Source: Gnetum montanum (Eukaryota; Streptophyta; Gnetopsida; Gnetales; Gnetaceae). From it: a stretch of DNA of 22,461 nucleotides. Made by a program: the position numbers and the translations under genes. Of the stretch, positions 8,300-18,200 are shown piece by piece. The stretch spans positions 1 to 22,461 of the forward strand of contig MNCI01027051.1 in the NCBI GenBank assembly GCA_015680685.1, written 5' to 3'. The notes beneath the pieces were generated by a model. That model worked only from the letters and a program-made list of their open reading frames with translations. It made no database searches and was not told the DNA's origin. Position 1 is the first letter of the stretch. The number at the start of each line of letters is the position of its first letter.

Positions 8300-10639
8300 T
8301 AAGGAATTAGCCGCTTATGGTTGCAAGGACTTAGTTGGACTGTTGGTTCTAAAGAAAGGTCTTTTCTTCATGCAATTGTTAGAACCAATAGTAGATTAAG
8401 AGTTAACAGCCCTCATAGCGTTACATTATTGCAACTGGATAGGGAGTTCACCCTACATAGCTGGAGTAAGTGGTAATGGAGATATGGGTGGAAGAGATGT
8501 AATCAGATGAGAAGGATAATATGTTTGTGAAACATCACCCCTAGGAGAAGGAGTCCTATAATATTCATGGGCTTGGTAGTGAGGTTGAGGCGTGAAGTGA
8601 CCAGTAGAGTCACGTGGAAAGATCGACTATTACATGTAATATCCATACAGATCAGGTTGACGGTAAGGATACTATTGTCGTGGTGGTGGCATTCCCCATG
8701 ATTGTGGGTACTGCCACTGTTGATACTACTCAGTTGGTTGTGGTGGAGTTCCACTTGGATAATACATTAAGGGTTTGTGGAACTGTCTTGGGTTACCTTG
8801 AGGATAAGGTAACCTTTGGGGTGTTTGCCTTTTGTTTAATCGTGGGTTGAGTGCATACACCCCAGACTCTTGTAGATGTGAGATTACAGGGAAACATTCC
8901 TTAGGATNGCGATCACTACCTTGCTTTCTAGACTCCTCTACTATTTTAAGAACAATTTGAAATCAATTATCTAGGCAGTCCCACATTTGGTCTACCTTTT
9001 CTGATACTTCTAATGCCAATTTCTGAATAGGCAAAGTTTTCCTATTCACCATCACTTCGAGTGATGACTCTTCTTCATCCTCACAAAATCTTACTCCCTT
9101 CTTTTGGAGGGAAGGATCTTTGTTATATTCCTCCGCACTCTCTCTTTTCCTTAGCTCACCTTCCTCTTTAGCAACTTGCTCCAATAATCTCTATACTTGA
9201 TGGGCCCTAAGCTTGGATAGTCTTCCTTGGGCATAAGTCCTAAGGGTTCTTTGCATTTCATGCCTAAGCCCATCTACAAGATGGCATAGTTGATCCCTCT
9301 GTGAGTAACCATGGCCTGGGCAACGATGTAACAATGAATAGTATCGGCCCATGGCAACATCCAAGGGTTTATGTCCTCCTTGTTTCCATCCTTGGTTTTG
9401 CTTTTGTAACTTGGACACTCGGGAGTACGTTTGATACTTATCGTTAAACAATTCTAACATGGTACTCTACCTATGGATGGATTCCAGTTCTAAGGACTGG
9501 TACTAGCTTTCTGCTTCCTTAACTAGCATCCATGGGAACAACTTTAGTTTTTGCCATTTGTTTTCTATGTTTTGTAAGGCACATGAATCATGAAATTCTT
9601 GTAGATGATTTTGAGGATCATCGTTGTATCCCCCTTCAAATCGTGGGATATTGTTCATGTCTAATCTCTTGATCCTACTATCTTTTTGGTGCCTTGTTGG
9701 AACTCTAACAGCCTTAGTTATGTCTAGCATACTTCAAGTGGCAAGTAGGGGTTCATTGTGATCGTACTATCTATGGCATCTATGATGCCTATGTTGTTCC
9801 CTACTCTCCCTCCTTTCGTGATGAGTTTCTCTAGAATTCCCTCGTCCCCTTTGTCGACTGTTTTGTCTGTGACCTCTGTTCCGCTTACTATTATCCTCAA
9901 GGTCTTTTCCCTTATGACTTTGTCTAGATCCTAAAGGAGAGGGTGAAGGAGATGATGAAGGTGAATAAGAAGGAGGACCATCACCATGACAGTGCCTACT
10001 TCCTTCTCTTCGATGGTTGCGGGCTCGATTGTGATTATGATAGAAATGTCCATCTTTGTCATGCATTTGTGTTCCTTTTTCAGACCCTTTGTGTACGTTG
10101 GTATCAAAACCTTGATTATGGATGGTTGAGTGAAGGTTCTGATACACAACCCCTTGATTGAAGTCAACAGGAGGAACATCATTGTGTGGGAGACTTCTTA
10201 AGGTAGGTTCACCACCCTCATTTTCACTTATGACATACAGGACATTTTGAGATAACTTTCCTTTCATGGATTCATGACATCTCTCCTGTTGTAGATCCCT
10301 TTGACGTTGTGCCTCCATGGGTCGATACTCTCTCGAGTCATGATCATACACAACGTACTCTGCCGGTAAGTGCTACATGCCAATTCATGTGAGATCACAA
10401 AGAAGCATGCCCAGGACTAAGTAATCGAGAGGTAACACTATGTTACGTTCTAAGTCTCACTAATGCAGTTGTTCATCCTAGTGGAGGATAAAGGTAAAGT
10501 TTGATATATATTCATCGGAATGAATGTATACCACGTGAAACTATTGAGGGACTGGCAGATTATCATGTGTACTATGCCTCTGATTGTTCCATGTATCAGA
10601 CTTAGGTAGTGAAACACTCTCATAAGAAGAAGGAGACAT
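8300..10639 (-). pseudogene. Element 1 gag, single frame with about twenty stops (through protease)
   Basis: Gag forms the virus-like particle. The start is taken as ATG 10639-10637 (MSPSSYES), because the frame from there runs without frameshift to about 8057 and element 2 gag starts similarly (MSLSKNSD). An N-terminal basic tract rich in His, Arg and Ser (about 10050-9770) precedes the retrotransposon gag domain: IPRFEGGYNDDPQNHLQEF (about 9655-9590), LELFNDKYQTYSRVSKL (9460 on), then GRYYSLLHRCPGHGYSQRDQ and HEMQRTLRTYAQGRLSKLR. A Glu/Lys-rich linker follows (9184-8963), then a Pro/Gln/Tyr-rich tail with QWQYPQSWG (about 8710-8685). Two in-frame TAG codons (9505-9503 and 9469-9467) stand where element 2 has Trp. 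The single ambiguous base of the window is at 8908. Confidence 0.9.
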
Positions 10640-10760
10640 AATTGTCTATTCATTGTGTAATATTCTTCTCTTTAATGATTGTAAGATAACCAACACTAAG
10701 GGTTCGTTCCAATGATGAGAAAGATTCCCTAAGTTCTAATTAGCGCACAAACAACAAAGT
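10640..10760 (-). other. Element 1 leader between PBS and gag
   Basis: A short untranslated leader in the element's direction. I see no conserved structure or splice signal that I would defend. Confidence 0.5.
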
Positions 10761-10778
10761 CCCTGGCAATGGCACCAA
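10761..10778 (-). other. Element 1 primer-binding site (tRNA-Asp type)
   Basis: Minus-strand TGGTGCCATTGCCAGGGA begins one base inside the LTR edge. It matches TGGCGCCGTTGCCGGGGA, the complement of the plant tRNA-Asp 3' end, at 15 of 18 positions. All three mismatches are CpG changed to TpG or CpA. Confidence 0.85.
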
Positions 10779-11495
10779 TGATGAGTAGCGAGGTATCCCT
10801 ACGCTCAAACATATGAATACAAGCTTACACGCACAATCCGATCAAATTCCAAGGACTAAGTGCTTATATGCCTTTGTGGAACAAGGATGGGTTAGTCAAT
10901 CGTTGTCTTCCCAAGCTTACTTGTATAGCACGATTGTATGGTTAAGTAAACTTGAGGTACATGATTTTTATGGTTTTTATATTTTTATGTCCTAGTGCTA
11001 CAAAGGGAGGAGAGAGATAACTAAGTAACTAATTTAATTTAACTACTCAAATATGCTTTAACTAGTCCTAACACCAGCATCCATTCTCACTTTTCATACA
11101 CATCATGAACTAGTGTAATGCTACTAGGATTACCAAACGCTAATCATTACTGGGTTACCAAGCGTTACACGCATGCTTGAAGTGGTCATACTGAGTGTGC
11201 TTACTTAGGAGAGTTGTAGGGTGAGAGAGAGAACATTAATTAACTAAGTAAAGCATTAAGTAATAGTAATTAACATTAATTAATCTATTCTAAATGCTGC
11301 AAGGTTTATCACAAAGTTTGTCTTTATTGTTGTACACAAGGTGTGCTTGGGTACACAATGCTCGAATAAACATCCGTTCACTTTATGACTCCTACTGCGG
11401 GCACTCAGAAATAATTCTATCTCTGGAAAGAGAAAAAGGCAAGAGCTTGGGTAAGGGACTAAGACTAATTGCTGAAACCAAGTGCGCTTGCCTCT

Positions 11496-11503
11496 TATTT
11501 ATA
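11496..11503 (-). promoter_or_regulatory. TATA box in element 1 5' LTR (promoter copy)
   Basis: TATAAATA on the minus strand, 111 nt from the LTR tip at 11614. This is the LTR whose promoter would drive the element's transcript leftward. Confidence 0.65.
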
Positions 11504-11519
11504 GGCAACAAGGTAGGTC

Positions 11520-11608
11520 CCAATATCAGATGCCCGATATCACTTGGAAGGCTCTGATATCGTGGACTCGATGTTGCGGATGCGATATCGCGGTCCCGAT
11601 ATCGTGGT
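11520..11608. repeat. GATATC palindrome array in U3 of element 1 5' LTR
   Basis: Copies of (G/A)ATATC(G/A), several as perfect CGATATCG palindromes, lie between the TATA box and the LTR tip. The matching array is at 2610-2695. Confidence 0.75.
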
Positions 11609-11614
11609 TCATCA

Positions 11615-11619
11615 CTTTT
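11615..11619. repeat. Right target-site duplication of element 1 (CTTTT)
   Basis: Partner of CTTGT at 1881-1885, with one mismatch. It abuts the LTR tip TTCATCA. Confidence 0.7.
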
Positions 11620-12321
11620 CCTCATGAATAACCTTTTTATTGACAATATCATAAATTCAAATAACATGGCCTTCATGATGATAATAGCTGCAACATCGTT
11701 GCAAATTATAATATGTAATTTTTTGTAAAAAAACACTAATTATTGGCCTTGAGTTTTAATTTTATATTCTTATACTATAAACCAATCTCTAGAAAATAAT
11801 ATGTCTGAAGCACATCATCTAGTAATGTTTTTTACTGTCTTTAGGATTATGCCAATGTTGCCAACCATTTCACTTTCAACACTTTAAAAAATAAGAGGAA
11901 GATTTTCTAATTTAATCTAGTAAGAAATTTTAGAATAATCAAATGAATAGGGATCAAAATACACTTTCTATTCCTATGTAATAAAAGTATTATACTAATT
12001 CATAGAAACTTTAAGATTCAATGCTTTCTTAACCCTTTTAGAATCGGCCAATTTGATAAGCAAAAAAGATTTAGAAAATTAGCGAGCATACAAAAAATTA
12101 ATTCCATAGCATGCAAGGATAGCCTAAATCACTGGTGCAAAACCCTTATTCGAGTGAACAAATCCAATAGCTTATAGAAATATGTATCATGAAGTGATAT
12201 CTTTTGATAGGGATTCATATAAATCATTAGGCAAAACAAAATCACAAGTTTCAGAATTCTTCATAGTCTCTACAATCTAAGAGACATTAGTATTTTCCAT
12301 CTTTAGAACATTTTTCATCAT
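11615..12321 (-). pseudogene. LINE ORF1, N-terminal part: DUF4283-like domain and degraded zinc knuckle
   Basis: ORF1 of plant L1 elements encodes an RNA-binding protein with a DUF4283 domain and a CCHC knuckle. On the minus strand, from an ATG at 12321-12319, the frame reads MMKNVLKMENTNVS, then LIKLADSKRVKKALN (near 12055-12010). Next is FDPYSFDYSKIS followed by a K-L-E-N-L-P segment near 11900, which matches the usual W-x-P-x-x-F-x-x-V-W-V-x-L-P-x-L-P core. The segment at 11692-11651 has the exact spacing C-x2-C-x4-H-x4-C, but the second and fourth ligands are now Tyr (TAT at 11683-11681 and 11653-11651). Stops and frameshifts are present. It is cut off at 11615 by element 1; its C-terminal part resumes at 1885. 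Confidence 0.75.
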
Positions 12322-13540
12322 TCTTCATAGCCTTTTACAACCCTTGCATTCCCTTGTGCTAGATAAGTATATTAATATAGTAGTAGTGTTGATGAAGATT
12401 ATAAACCAAAAAAATAATGAATGGATAACTTGCTTTTTTTATTTTGAACTTCATATATAGTCATGTGTGAGTGTTTTCTTTTTAATTGCCAAGATTTTTT
12501 CTTGAATTTAAATTGAACTAGAGTGCTTACATGTTTACCTAGGATGTTACATTTGAAGGTGAAAGTCCATCTTGAGAAGCCCATCATCTTTATTGGTATG
12601 TGTGAGAAGCCCATCATCTTTATTGGGATGTGCTAAATTTCCTAAGACATCTACCTTGAGAGGGTAGCAACTCCTAGTTGGAATGTCTCAAAATGCATGG
12701 GTGGGAAATTCATCCTGTAGCTTGGACTCATTTTGTTTGGATATTCTAACTTCTTGCAAGTGCTCAGTCTAGAATAAGGGCTAATTCTACTAGGACATCC
12801 TAATTTGACTTGGATGTTTGTTCTGAATTTGATCAACTTCAATTTGTTGTGATTTCTACCTAGATGTTGCCAAGCTCTAGTTGAGATCCCTTGGGACTTT
12901 TCACAACACCAACTAGAACTTTTCATTATTCCAACTAGGACTTTCCAAGAGGATTTAATACTTCCTACTTGAAAGTGCCTATGATCTTAAACACTCTTAG
13001 GGCTTTCTGAATGTCTCATTAATAGCCTAAATCAACTCCTAAGCATTTCAAATCCTTCCTTACCATAAACACTTGCACCAAAACAAAAGGATCATCACTC
13101 AGAATCTCAATGCTTATCCTACCAAGTAGAGTGTTAAAAGGATCAAGAGATGAAAATATTAACATTTTTTTTGAGCAGTTGCAATTTAGGCTTAAACATA
13201 GGTCTTATGACTTGAGAAATAAGCATCTTACCATTGCTCTTTCAAAACACACTAATTCATTTACAAATTTTGACTTACTAAAACAAAGACTTGGTCAACA
13301 AAACAATTAAACTTAAAACTAACAAGAAACAAACTTGCAATATACCATTAAGTTACAACACCCTTGAAAATATCACCATCATCATCTTAGCCTTGTCACA
13401 ATGGCCCCTTTAGATACATAGTATTATAAAAGAATATAAGCACAAGGTTAAAAAACTACATAGGCTTTGACTTTAAAAAAAGGAAAAAAGAAAAGAAAAA
13501 AGAAAAATAAAAATCAAATTATTCTAGGTGCATGTTCTTA
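12322..13540. other. Unassigned stretch between the LINE and element 2, no recognised gene
   Basis: The part next to 12321 may be LINE 5' UTR. From about 12540 to 12960 there are scattered look-alike words (CTAGTTGGAA, ACTAGGACAT, CCAACTAGGACTTT), as if from an old short-period repeat. A 66-codon frame at 13110-13310 (plus) has no recognised motif. An A/G-rich run lies at about 13476-13520. I found no domain, RNA gene or clear LTR here. Confidence 0.5.
12574..12633. repeat. 30-bp tandem duplication
   Basis: GAGAAGCCCATCATCTTTAT followed by a short tail occurs at 12574 and again at 12604, differing by one or two bases. Confidence 0.85.
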
Positions 13541-13545
13541 GGTAT
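13541..13545. repeat. Left target-site duplication of element 2 (GGTAT)
   Basis: A perfect match to 21917-21921. It directly abuts the 5' LTR tip. Confidence 0.9.
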
Positions 13546-13569
13546 TAATGAATCACGGTTTGCCAGGCC

Positions 13570-13645
13570 CCAATATCGGGTACACAATATCGGGTATGTG
13601 ATATCGCTGTCTGGATACGATATCATATACATGATATCATGATTC
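13570..13645. repeat. GATATC palindrome array in U3 of element 2 5' LTR
   Basis: Five copies of (A/G)ATATC(G/A) upstream of the TATA box. The 3' LTR keeps only about three (21060-21101), so copy number varies between LTRs of one element. Confidence 0.75.
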
Positions 13646-13656
13646 CTGTGTTAGCA

Positions 13657-13664
13657 TATAAATA
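13657..13664 (+). promoter_or_regulatory. TATA box in element 2 5' LTR
   Basis: TATAAATA, 111 nt from the LTR tip, the same distance as in element 1. It is conserved in the 3' LTR at 21117-21124. Confidence 0.7.
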
Positions 13665-13842
13665 TAGCACTTAGGCGCATTGGGAAGAGTCATGGAAGAA
13701 TTAGGATAGTTAGTCATTAGGAGTCTTGAGTCTTTTTGTTAGTTTTCAGATCTTTTCCCGAGCGCATGCGCAAAGTGTGATGCTTGTAATTGTACAAAGC
13801 CTTTGTTTAAGTGTGAAGTACTTGGACATGCACATGATCGAC

Positions 13843-13848
13843 AATAAA
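13843..13848 (+). promoter_or_regulatory. Candidate polyadenylation signal in element 2 LTR
   Basis: AATAAA about 180 nt downstream of the TATA box. The 3' LTR copy reads AATGAA at the matching place. A short motif only. Confidence 0.3.
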
Positions 13849-14393
13849 GATCGAGATTACTCCATCATTGCAGCATTTACTTAGCTTTTAATTATTTAAT
13901 TGTTAATTATTTATTATTATTTTCTTAATTAATATTTCTTTTATTATCATTTACTATTCCTATTGTTAACGCAGAATGAGTACGTCTTAATCACGAACAT
14001 TTAAGTGTAACTACATGGTAACCCAATAGTGTATCAAGTAGTGTCTCGAGTGATGTGCGGTTGGCAATCCCAGAAGTAGTACAAAAAGTCCAAGATGCAT
14101 TGCACTTAAGCTAGCTTAGATTTTATTTCCTATTGCTTATTAGCTTAATTAAGTTACTTTTCATTGTCCTTAGGAGTAGCACGTCATAGAAACCACATCA
14201 TACACCTCACTCTAGACTAAACCATACATGACAAAGCAAATACTAGTCCAAGTGGGGAGAGAGTGAACTGCAATCAATGTATAACTGTTTAGGTTCCACA
14301 ACTAGTTCATCCGCAGAGTTCAATCGGATCAAGTGTACACACTCATATTCGCATTCGTATTGTTGAGCATAGGGGTACCTCACCACTCATCAT

Positions 14394-14411
14394 TGGCACT
14401 GTTGCCGAGGA
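14394..14411 (+). other. Element 2 primer-binding site (tRNA-Asp type)
   Basis: TGGCACTGTTGCCGAGGA, one base after the LTR end, matches TGGCGCCGTTGCCGGGGA at 15 of 18 positions. Two mismatches are at CpG sites and one is at a CHG site; all are transitions. Confidence 0.88.
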
Positions 14412-14526
14412 CAATGCTAGTTATCTAGATTAGTTATATCATACAATATTGTTGTAATTGGGTATTAACAATCTATCTTTCAGATAAAGAAATTAAATTC
14501 AATTAAGTCACACATGATTCACGACA
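14412..14526 (+). other. Element 2 leader between PBS and gag
   Basis: AT-rich leader. It contains TATCTTTCAG (about 14475-14484), which resembles a 3' splice site, but nothing else supports splicing. Confidence 0.4.
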
Positions 14527-16888
14527 ATGTCTCTCTCAAAGAATAGCGATAACACAACATCTAGCGAGGCAATTCATTGGAGAACCAATGCAATTTATGA
14601 CAAAGAAGAAGTTTGGAGTACTCAATCCTATGTAGGAGTTTTGTATGTTCATGGACATCCCAACGACACTCAAGAACTCTTGTCATCCAACTCTAACACC
14701 TCTAGTGAAGATGGGACATCCCATAGAACAAGAGGGCCTATAAGGCCTAGGACCTTCTCAATGGTTAGCAAGAGTACATTAGGGGATGATTGGAAGACTT
14801 ACAAAAGTCATGATGAGTCTTCCAGTTCCCTCTCTTCCTTTGCACTTTCAACATCAGGTTGTGATGCAGATAACTCTTCCTTAAGGGGTTAGCATAAAAA
14901 TAAAAATCAAACCCACGGACAAAATCAAGAACGCAAACATGGACATAGACAACATCGTCCCAGCTCACGAACTCACAACCTACTTAGCGATGATGAACCC
15001 CTATTGGCTACTAAAAGCCTAATGCATATAATAGAGGCTATTCAGATATCCTGCAGGCATCACAAGGAAAGTCTTCTACCCAGGCTTGAGTTAAACAACT
15101 TTCCTAAGTTCTCAAGAGGCTATGATTTAGATTCGTGACATCATTTACAAGCCTTCCATAATGCATATGCATGGAACAACATTGAGAATGGGTGGCAAAG
15201 GCTTGAGCTCTTCACTATGACACTCGTTGGCCAAGCAAAAGTATGGTATAGGTCTTTGAAACCAAATTCAATTTGCCATTGGTTTATAATGGTGAAACTC
15301 TTCAATGAAAGATATCAAACCTGTGCAAGAGTGTCAGCCTTAAGGAGACAAATCCAAGAGTAGAAGCAAGGGCAACATGACCCCTTGGATATGGCCTTAG
15401 AAAGATATTACTCGTTGTTAAACAAATGGCTAGGCCATGGATTCTCCGAGGAAAGGTTAATGTGTCACATCATGGATGGGTTTCATAATGAAATGAGGGA
15501 GACCATAGGAATGTATGCCCCAGGTCAACTATCTGAACTACGAACCCACCAATTCCAAGAGCTTATTAAGCGAGTAGTAAAAGAAGAAGAAGAAATAGCC
15601 AAATGGGAGAATGTTGAAAGATCTTAATAGGACCAAACTCTTAAAGTAACGAAGGTCCATAATCATGAAGAGGAGAAATCAACTTACCTTGAGGAGGTGG
15701 AACCATCCACATCTTTGCCAATACTAAAATCACTAGATGAAATTGAGGAAAAAATCAATAAAATGATGAAGTGGGTACACAAAAAATGTAAAGAATATGC
15801 AAACATTATTAGAGGGAAAACCATGCAAGATAATCCTAACAACAAGAACAAAGAGAGGATACCAAACCTAGAAATAGGATAAAACACCATTCAACAATCA
15901 AAAAGAAGGGCTGAAGGAAATAAGGATAGGGGCTCAAGTGCAAATCATAAGTACCAATGCAATGTTTGCCTGTATGATCACCCCAAAGGCCAATGCCCAA
16001 TTTTCTCACATCTACATGAGCATTGGGGAAGAACGCTACATCCAAATTTTATACGGAAGTACTGTGTTCAATCGCAGTGGCAATACCCCCAGTCGTGGGG
16101 GAGACCATCACCAAACTGGCCACATCCTTCGTACCACTCAAAACCAAGTACTTATTATGTTCAACATCCTATTTCTCCAACTAGATCAACATTCTCTACT
16201 TCACCTCATCGTTATCATTCTCCCAAGTATCATCAATCCATGTACTCTTCCATGGGATCACCACCTTATGTTCCTTACACTTCTCCTTGCTCTCAATATT
16301 CTCATCCTTCACCTCCTTCTACATCGCCACCAGAGTATCGGAAGGCTTGGCACCATAGTACCAACCAATAAACATTAGTTGTGTTGTTACTATTAATAGT
16401 AGTGGGAGTCCTCCACAACATTAGAAGCATCCTTTCTTTAGTCATGACCATAGAAAGAGATAGCACGGTTTTGAAACCACTGCATCCTCCAACTCAGCAC
16501 AAACCCAACACTATGATGCACCTTCTTCTTCAAACTTAACATCTTCGATTACCTTATCCAGGCCACCAATTAACACTCCAACAATCGTGTGTAATATAAC
16601 AACATAGGGAAACATATCAATCCTTGCATACCATCTTATGGTCATGGGTGCCATAGTGGATCAGCTTCTTATCACATGACCACATCTTATAATCTGCCCC
16701 ACTATGCTTATTTTAATCAAGTGTGTGAACCCCAATTTGGGTACATTCTTTCCATTACACCAAAAGACACTTAGTGGTTTGGATATGATCGAACCCCAAT
16801 ATTTCCAACATGCATGGATCCCAACTTTCCATTTATTAATTCTCACCATGATCAAAGGATTAGTCATGGGGGATACCCCCCATTCTAA
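14527..16888 (+). pseudogene. Element 2 gag, broken
   Basis: Gag structural protein, homologous to element 1 gag. The start is ATG 14527 (MSLSKNSD), the first in the frame and matching the element 1 start. A Ser/His-rich N-terminus is followed by EPLLAT (near 14996) and the gag domain: LELNNFPKFSRGYD, VKLFNERYQTCARVSALRRQ, then ALERYYSLLNKWLGHGFSEE and NEMRETIGMYAPGQLSELR. A Glu/Lys-rich linker leads to a CCHC-like knuckle, CNVCLYDHPKGQC (15958-15996), with C-x2-C-x3-H-x4-C spacing. A Pro/Ser/Tyr/His-rich tail with QWQYPQSWG comes last. One frame holds from 14527 to 16371 with stops (a TGA near 15136, a TAG at about 15361 where element 1 has Trp, a TAA near 15625 and others). A shift then leads to the final segment, ending GGYPPF at 16888. 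Protease is absent. Confidence 0.88.
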
Positions 16889-18200
16889 CAAGTAGAATTA
16901 GTAAATGTTTTTCTTTTCTTTGGTCTTACAATTTTTTTGTTTTTCAATTTTTTGTTTTCTAATTCTTCATTTTTTTAGGGTAATCTCATATGTGAAGTAA
17001 ATACTCATGTGACTAGTCAGTTGAGGTGTCATTCTATGTTATTGAGTCACGAGTGACTAATTATTTGGACAGTAAGCCCACAACATCCACTCACCCATTT
17101 TATTAATAAGAGGTTCTACTCTAGGTAAGATGATATTCTTATTATCATTAAAACCTAAAGTAACTTTGTACTCATTATGCCTAGAGCAAAGAGTGACAAA
17201 CTAAGAGGGAATAGCAAGGGTGTGACATCAAGGGGACTTATGGATTCTCTTTGGTGACATTTGTATGTGCTATCATGCAGCTTGGTTGTACGTAGATCTA
17301 ACGAAAAATGGGAGTAAGAATTGTGATAAAGGCACTCAATAAAGGAACTCAATATTGTTCTGGGAGGTCCCATTGGAAAGACATGCACCAATGCTTGAAG
17401 GTTGGCAACCTCTCCGGATCACCTTTGGGAAAGACAAAGTGCAAAAATTGGCTAGAAAAAGAAAAAGAAAAGAAAGAAGAGAAGCAGAAAAGAAAAGCTC
17501 AAGAAAAACATGCTGCAGACAGATTTGAATCACTCATCCCTTGGGCAAAATGCCAAGTGATTGTACACCTTGCTATCATGATGCTCTTATGGTTGTCTAT
17601 CATCGGGATGAACAATGCGATGTCATTGATTAGAGGTATGGGTTTGGTTTTGATCTTGGAGCGATAGGCTAATTGTACTTTAATCATGCACAACACTTAG
17701 GACTCATTGTGCCCAGGGTAAGTTACCTCACGTCCCAATCTCTGCAATCCCTTCTGCAATTCATCTCATCTCATGTTTAGATACTTCTAACTTGTGTCTT
17801 GTGTGGCATAGAATTCAAACCTCATCATGGTGGTATTTAACATGTGTGTGTTTTGTTGCACAGGTGCAGGTTGCATTTAACCCTTCTAGTGTCTACAAAC
17901 ATTTTAAGGTGTGGTTAGGTAAGGCATGATCGGTTGGAACCTGCTTTAGGGAGGACCCGCTTGCGTGACTTTTGTAATTTGCACTTATTGCACACCACCA
18001 CATCATTTTATATCCTCTGAGTATTACATTGTCGAATCTATTCTTTCCTTTGTCATTATTTCAACCAAATGTTCCATAGAAGCACTACATGTCCTTTTCC
18101 CTCACCCTTTTCAAAGAACTTCATTGTATAACTCCACTTCATTACACTTTTGGTGCCTTAATTTCCACTTGACATTTCACACTTTTCAAAGTGCAACCAA
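16889..18200 (+). other. Element 2 region between gag and the long ORF, shared with element 1 3' region
   Basis: It begins with a T-rich run (16905-16975). Blocks at 17216-17236, 17371-17403 and 17943-17965 match the element 1 3' region in the same order, which places this as 3' sequence normally found after integrase. A short frame at 17177 starts MPRAKSDKLRGNSKG and contains KGVTSRG, also readable in element 1. A 119-codon frame at 17308-17667 has a Lys/Glu-rich tract but no counterpart that I can trace in element 1, so I do not call it a gene. Confidence 0.6.

Larger units (their letters stand above)
1886..11614 (-). mobile_element. Element 1: full-length Ty3/Gypsy LTR retrotransposon (Athila/Tat-like)
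   Basis: A 9.7-kb element on the minus strand. Read in its own direction it has a 5' LTR (11614-10779), tRNA-Asp PBS (10778-10761), gag (10639 to about 8300), protease, RT, RNase H, integrase (to 4611), a long 3' untranslated region, a PPT (2715-2703) and a 3' LTR (2702-1886). The gag-PR-RT-RH-IN order defines Ty3/Gypsy. Motifs such as VFMDDFSTYG, VLGHKIS and WGIDFIGP are typical of the Athila/Tat branch. No chromodomain was recognised after integrase. There are about twenty stops in gag-PR alone, about three pol frameshifts, and substitutions at integrase and RNase H catalytic sites, so it is inactive. It is inserted in LINE ORF1. Confidence 0.95.
10779..11614 (-). repeat. Element 1 5' LTR (836 bp)
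   Basis: A direct repeat of 1886-2702. Read on the minus strand it starts TGATGAACCACGATATCG and ends CTCATCA just before the PBS. It contains a U3 GATATC array, a TATA box and a long R-U5. The U5 end (minus strand TTGAGCGTAGGGATACCTCG) closely matches the U5 end of element 2. Confidence 0.95.
13546..14392 (+). repeat. Element 2 5' LTR (847 bp)
   Basis: A direct repeat of 21034-21916. Its tip has mutated from TGATGAATC to TAATGAATC; the 3' end is CTCATCA. It contains a U3 GATATC array, a TATA box and a candidate AATAAA. It differs from the 3' LTR by about one base in eight to ten, plus indels. Confidence 0.95.

Noticed and set aside
9943-10161. Plus-strand 72-codon frame inside element 1
   Set aside because: It is antisense to the gag frame, which has clear homology in element 2.
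14475-14484. Possible 3' splice site (TATCTTTCAG) before element 2 gag
   Set aside because: A single short match with no convincing donor and no counterpart in element 1.
15938-16378. 146-codon plus-strand frame
   Set aside because: It is out of frame with gag. The gag frame here carries the CCHC-like knuckle and the QWQYPQSWG motif shared with element 1.
17308-17667. 119-codon plus-strand frame with a Lys/Glu run
   Set aside because: The charged run comes from an A/G-rich tract. No matching protein can be read from the equivalent part of element 1.
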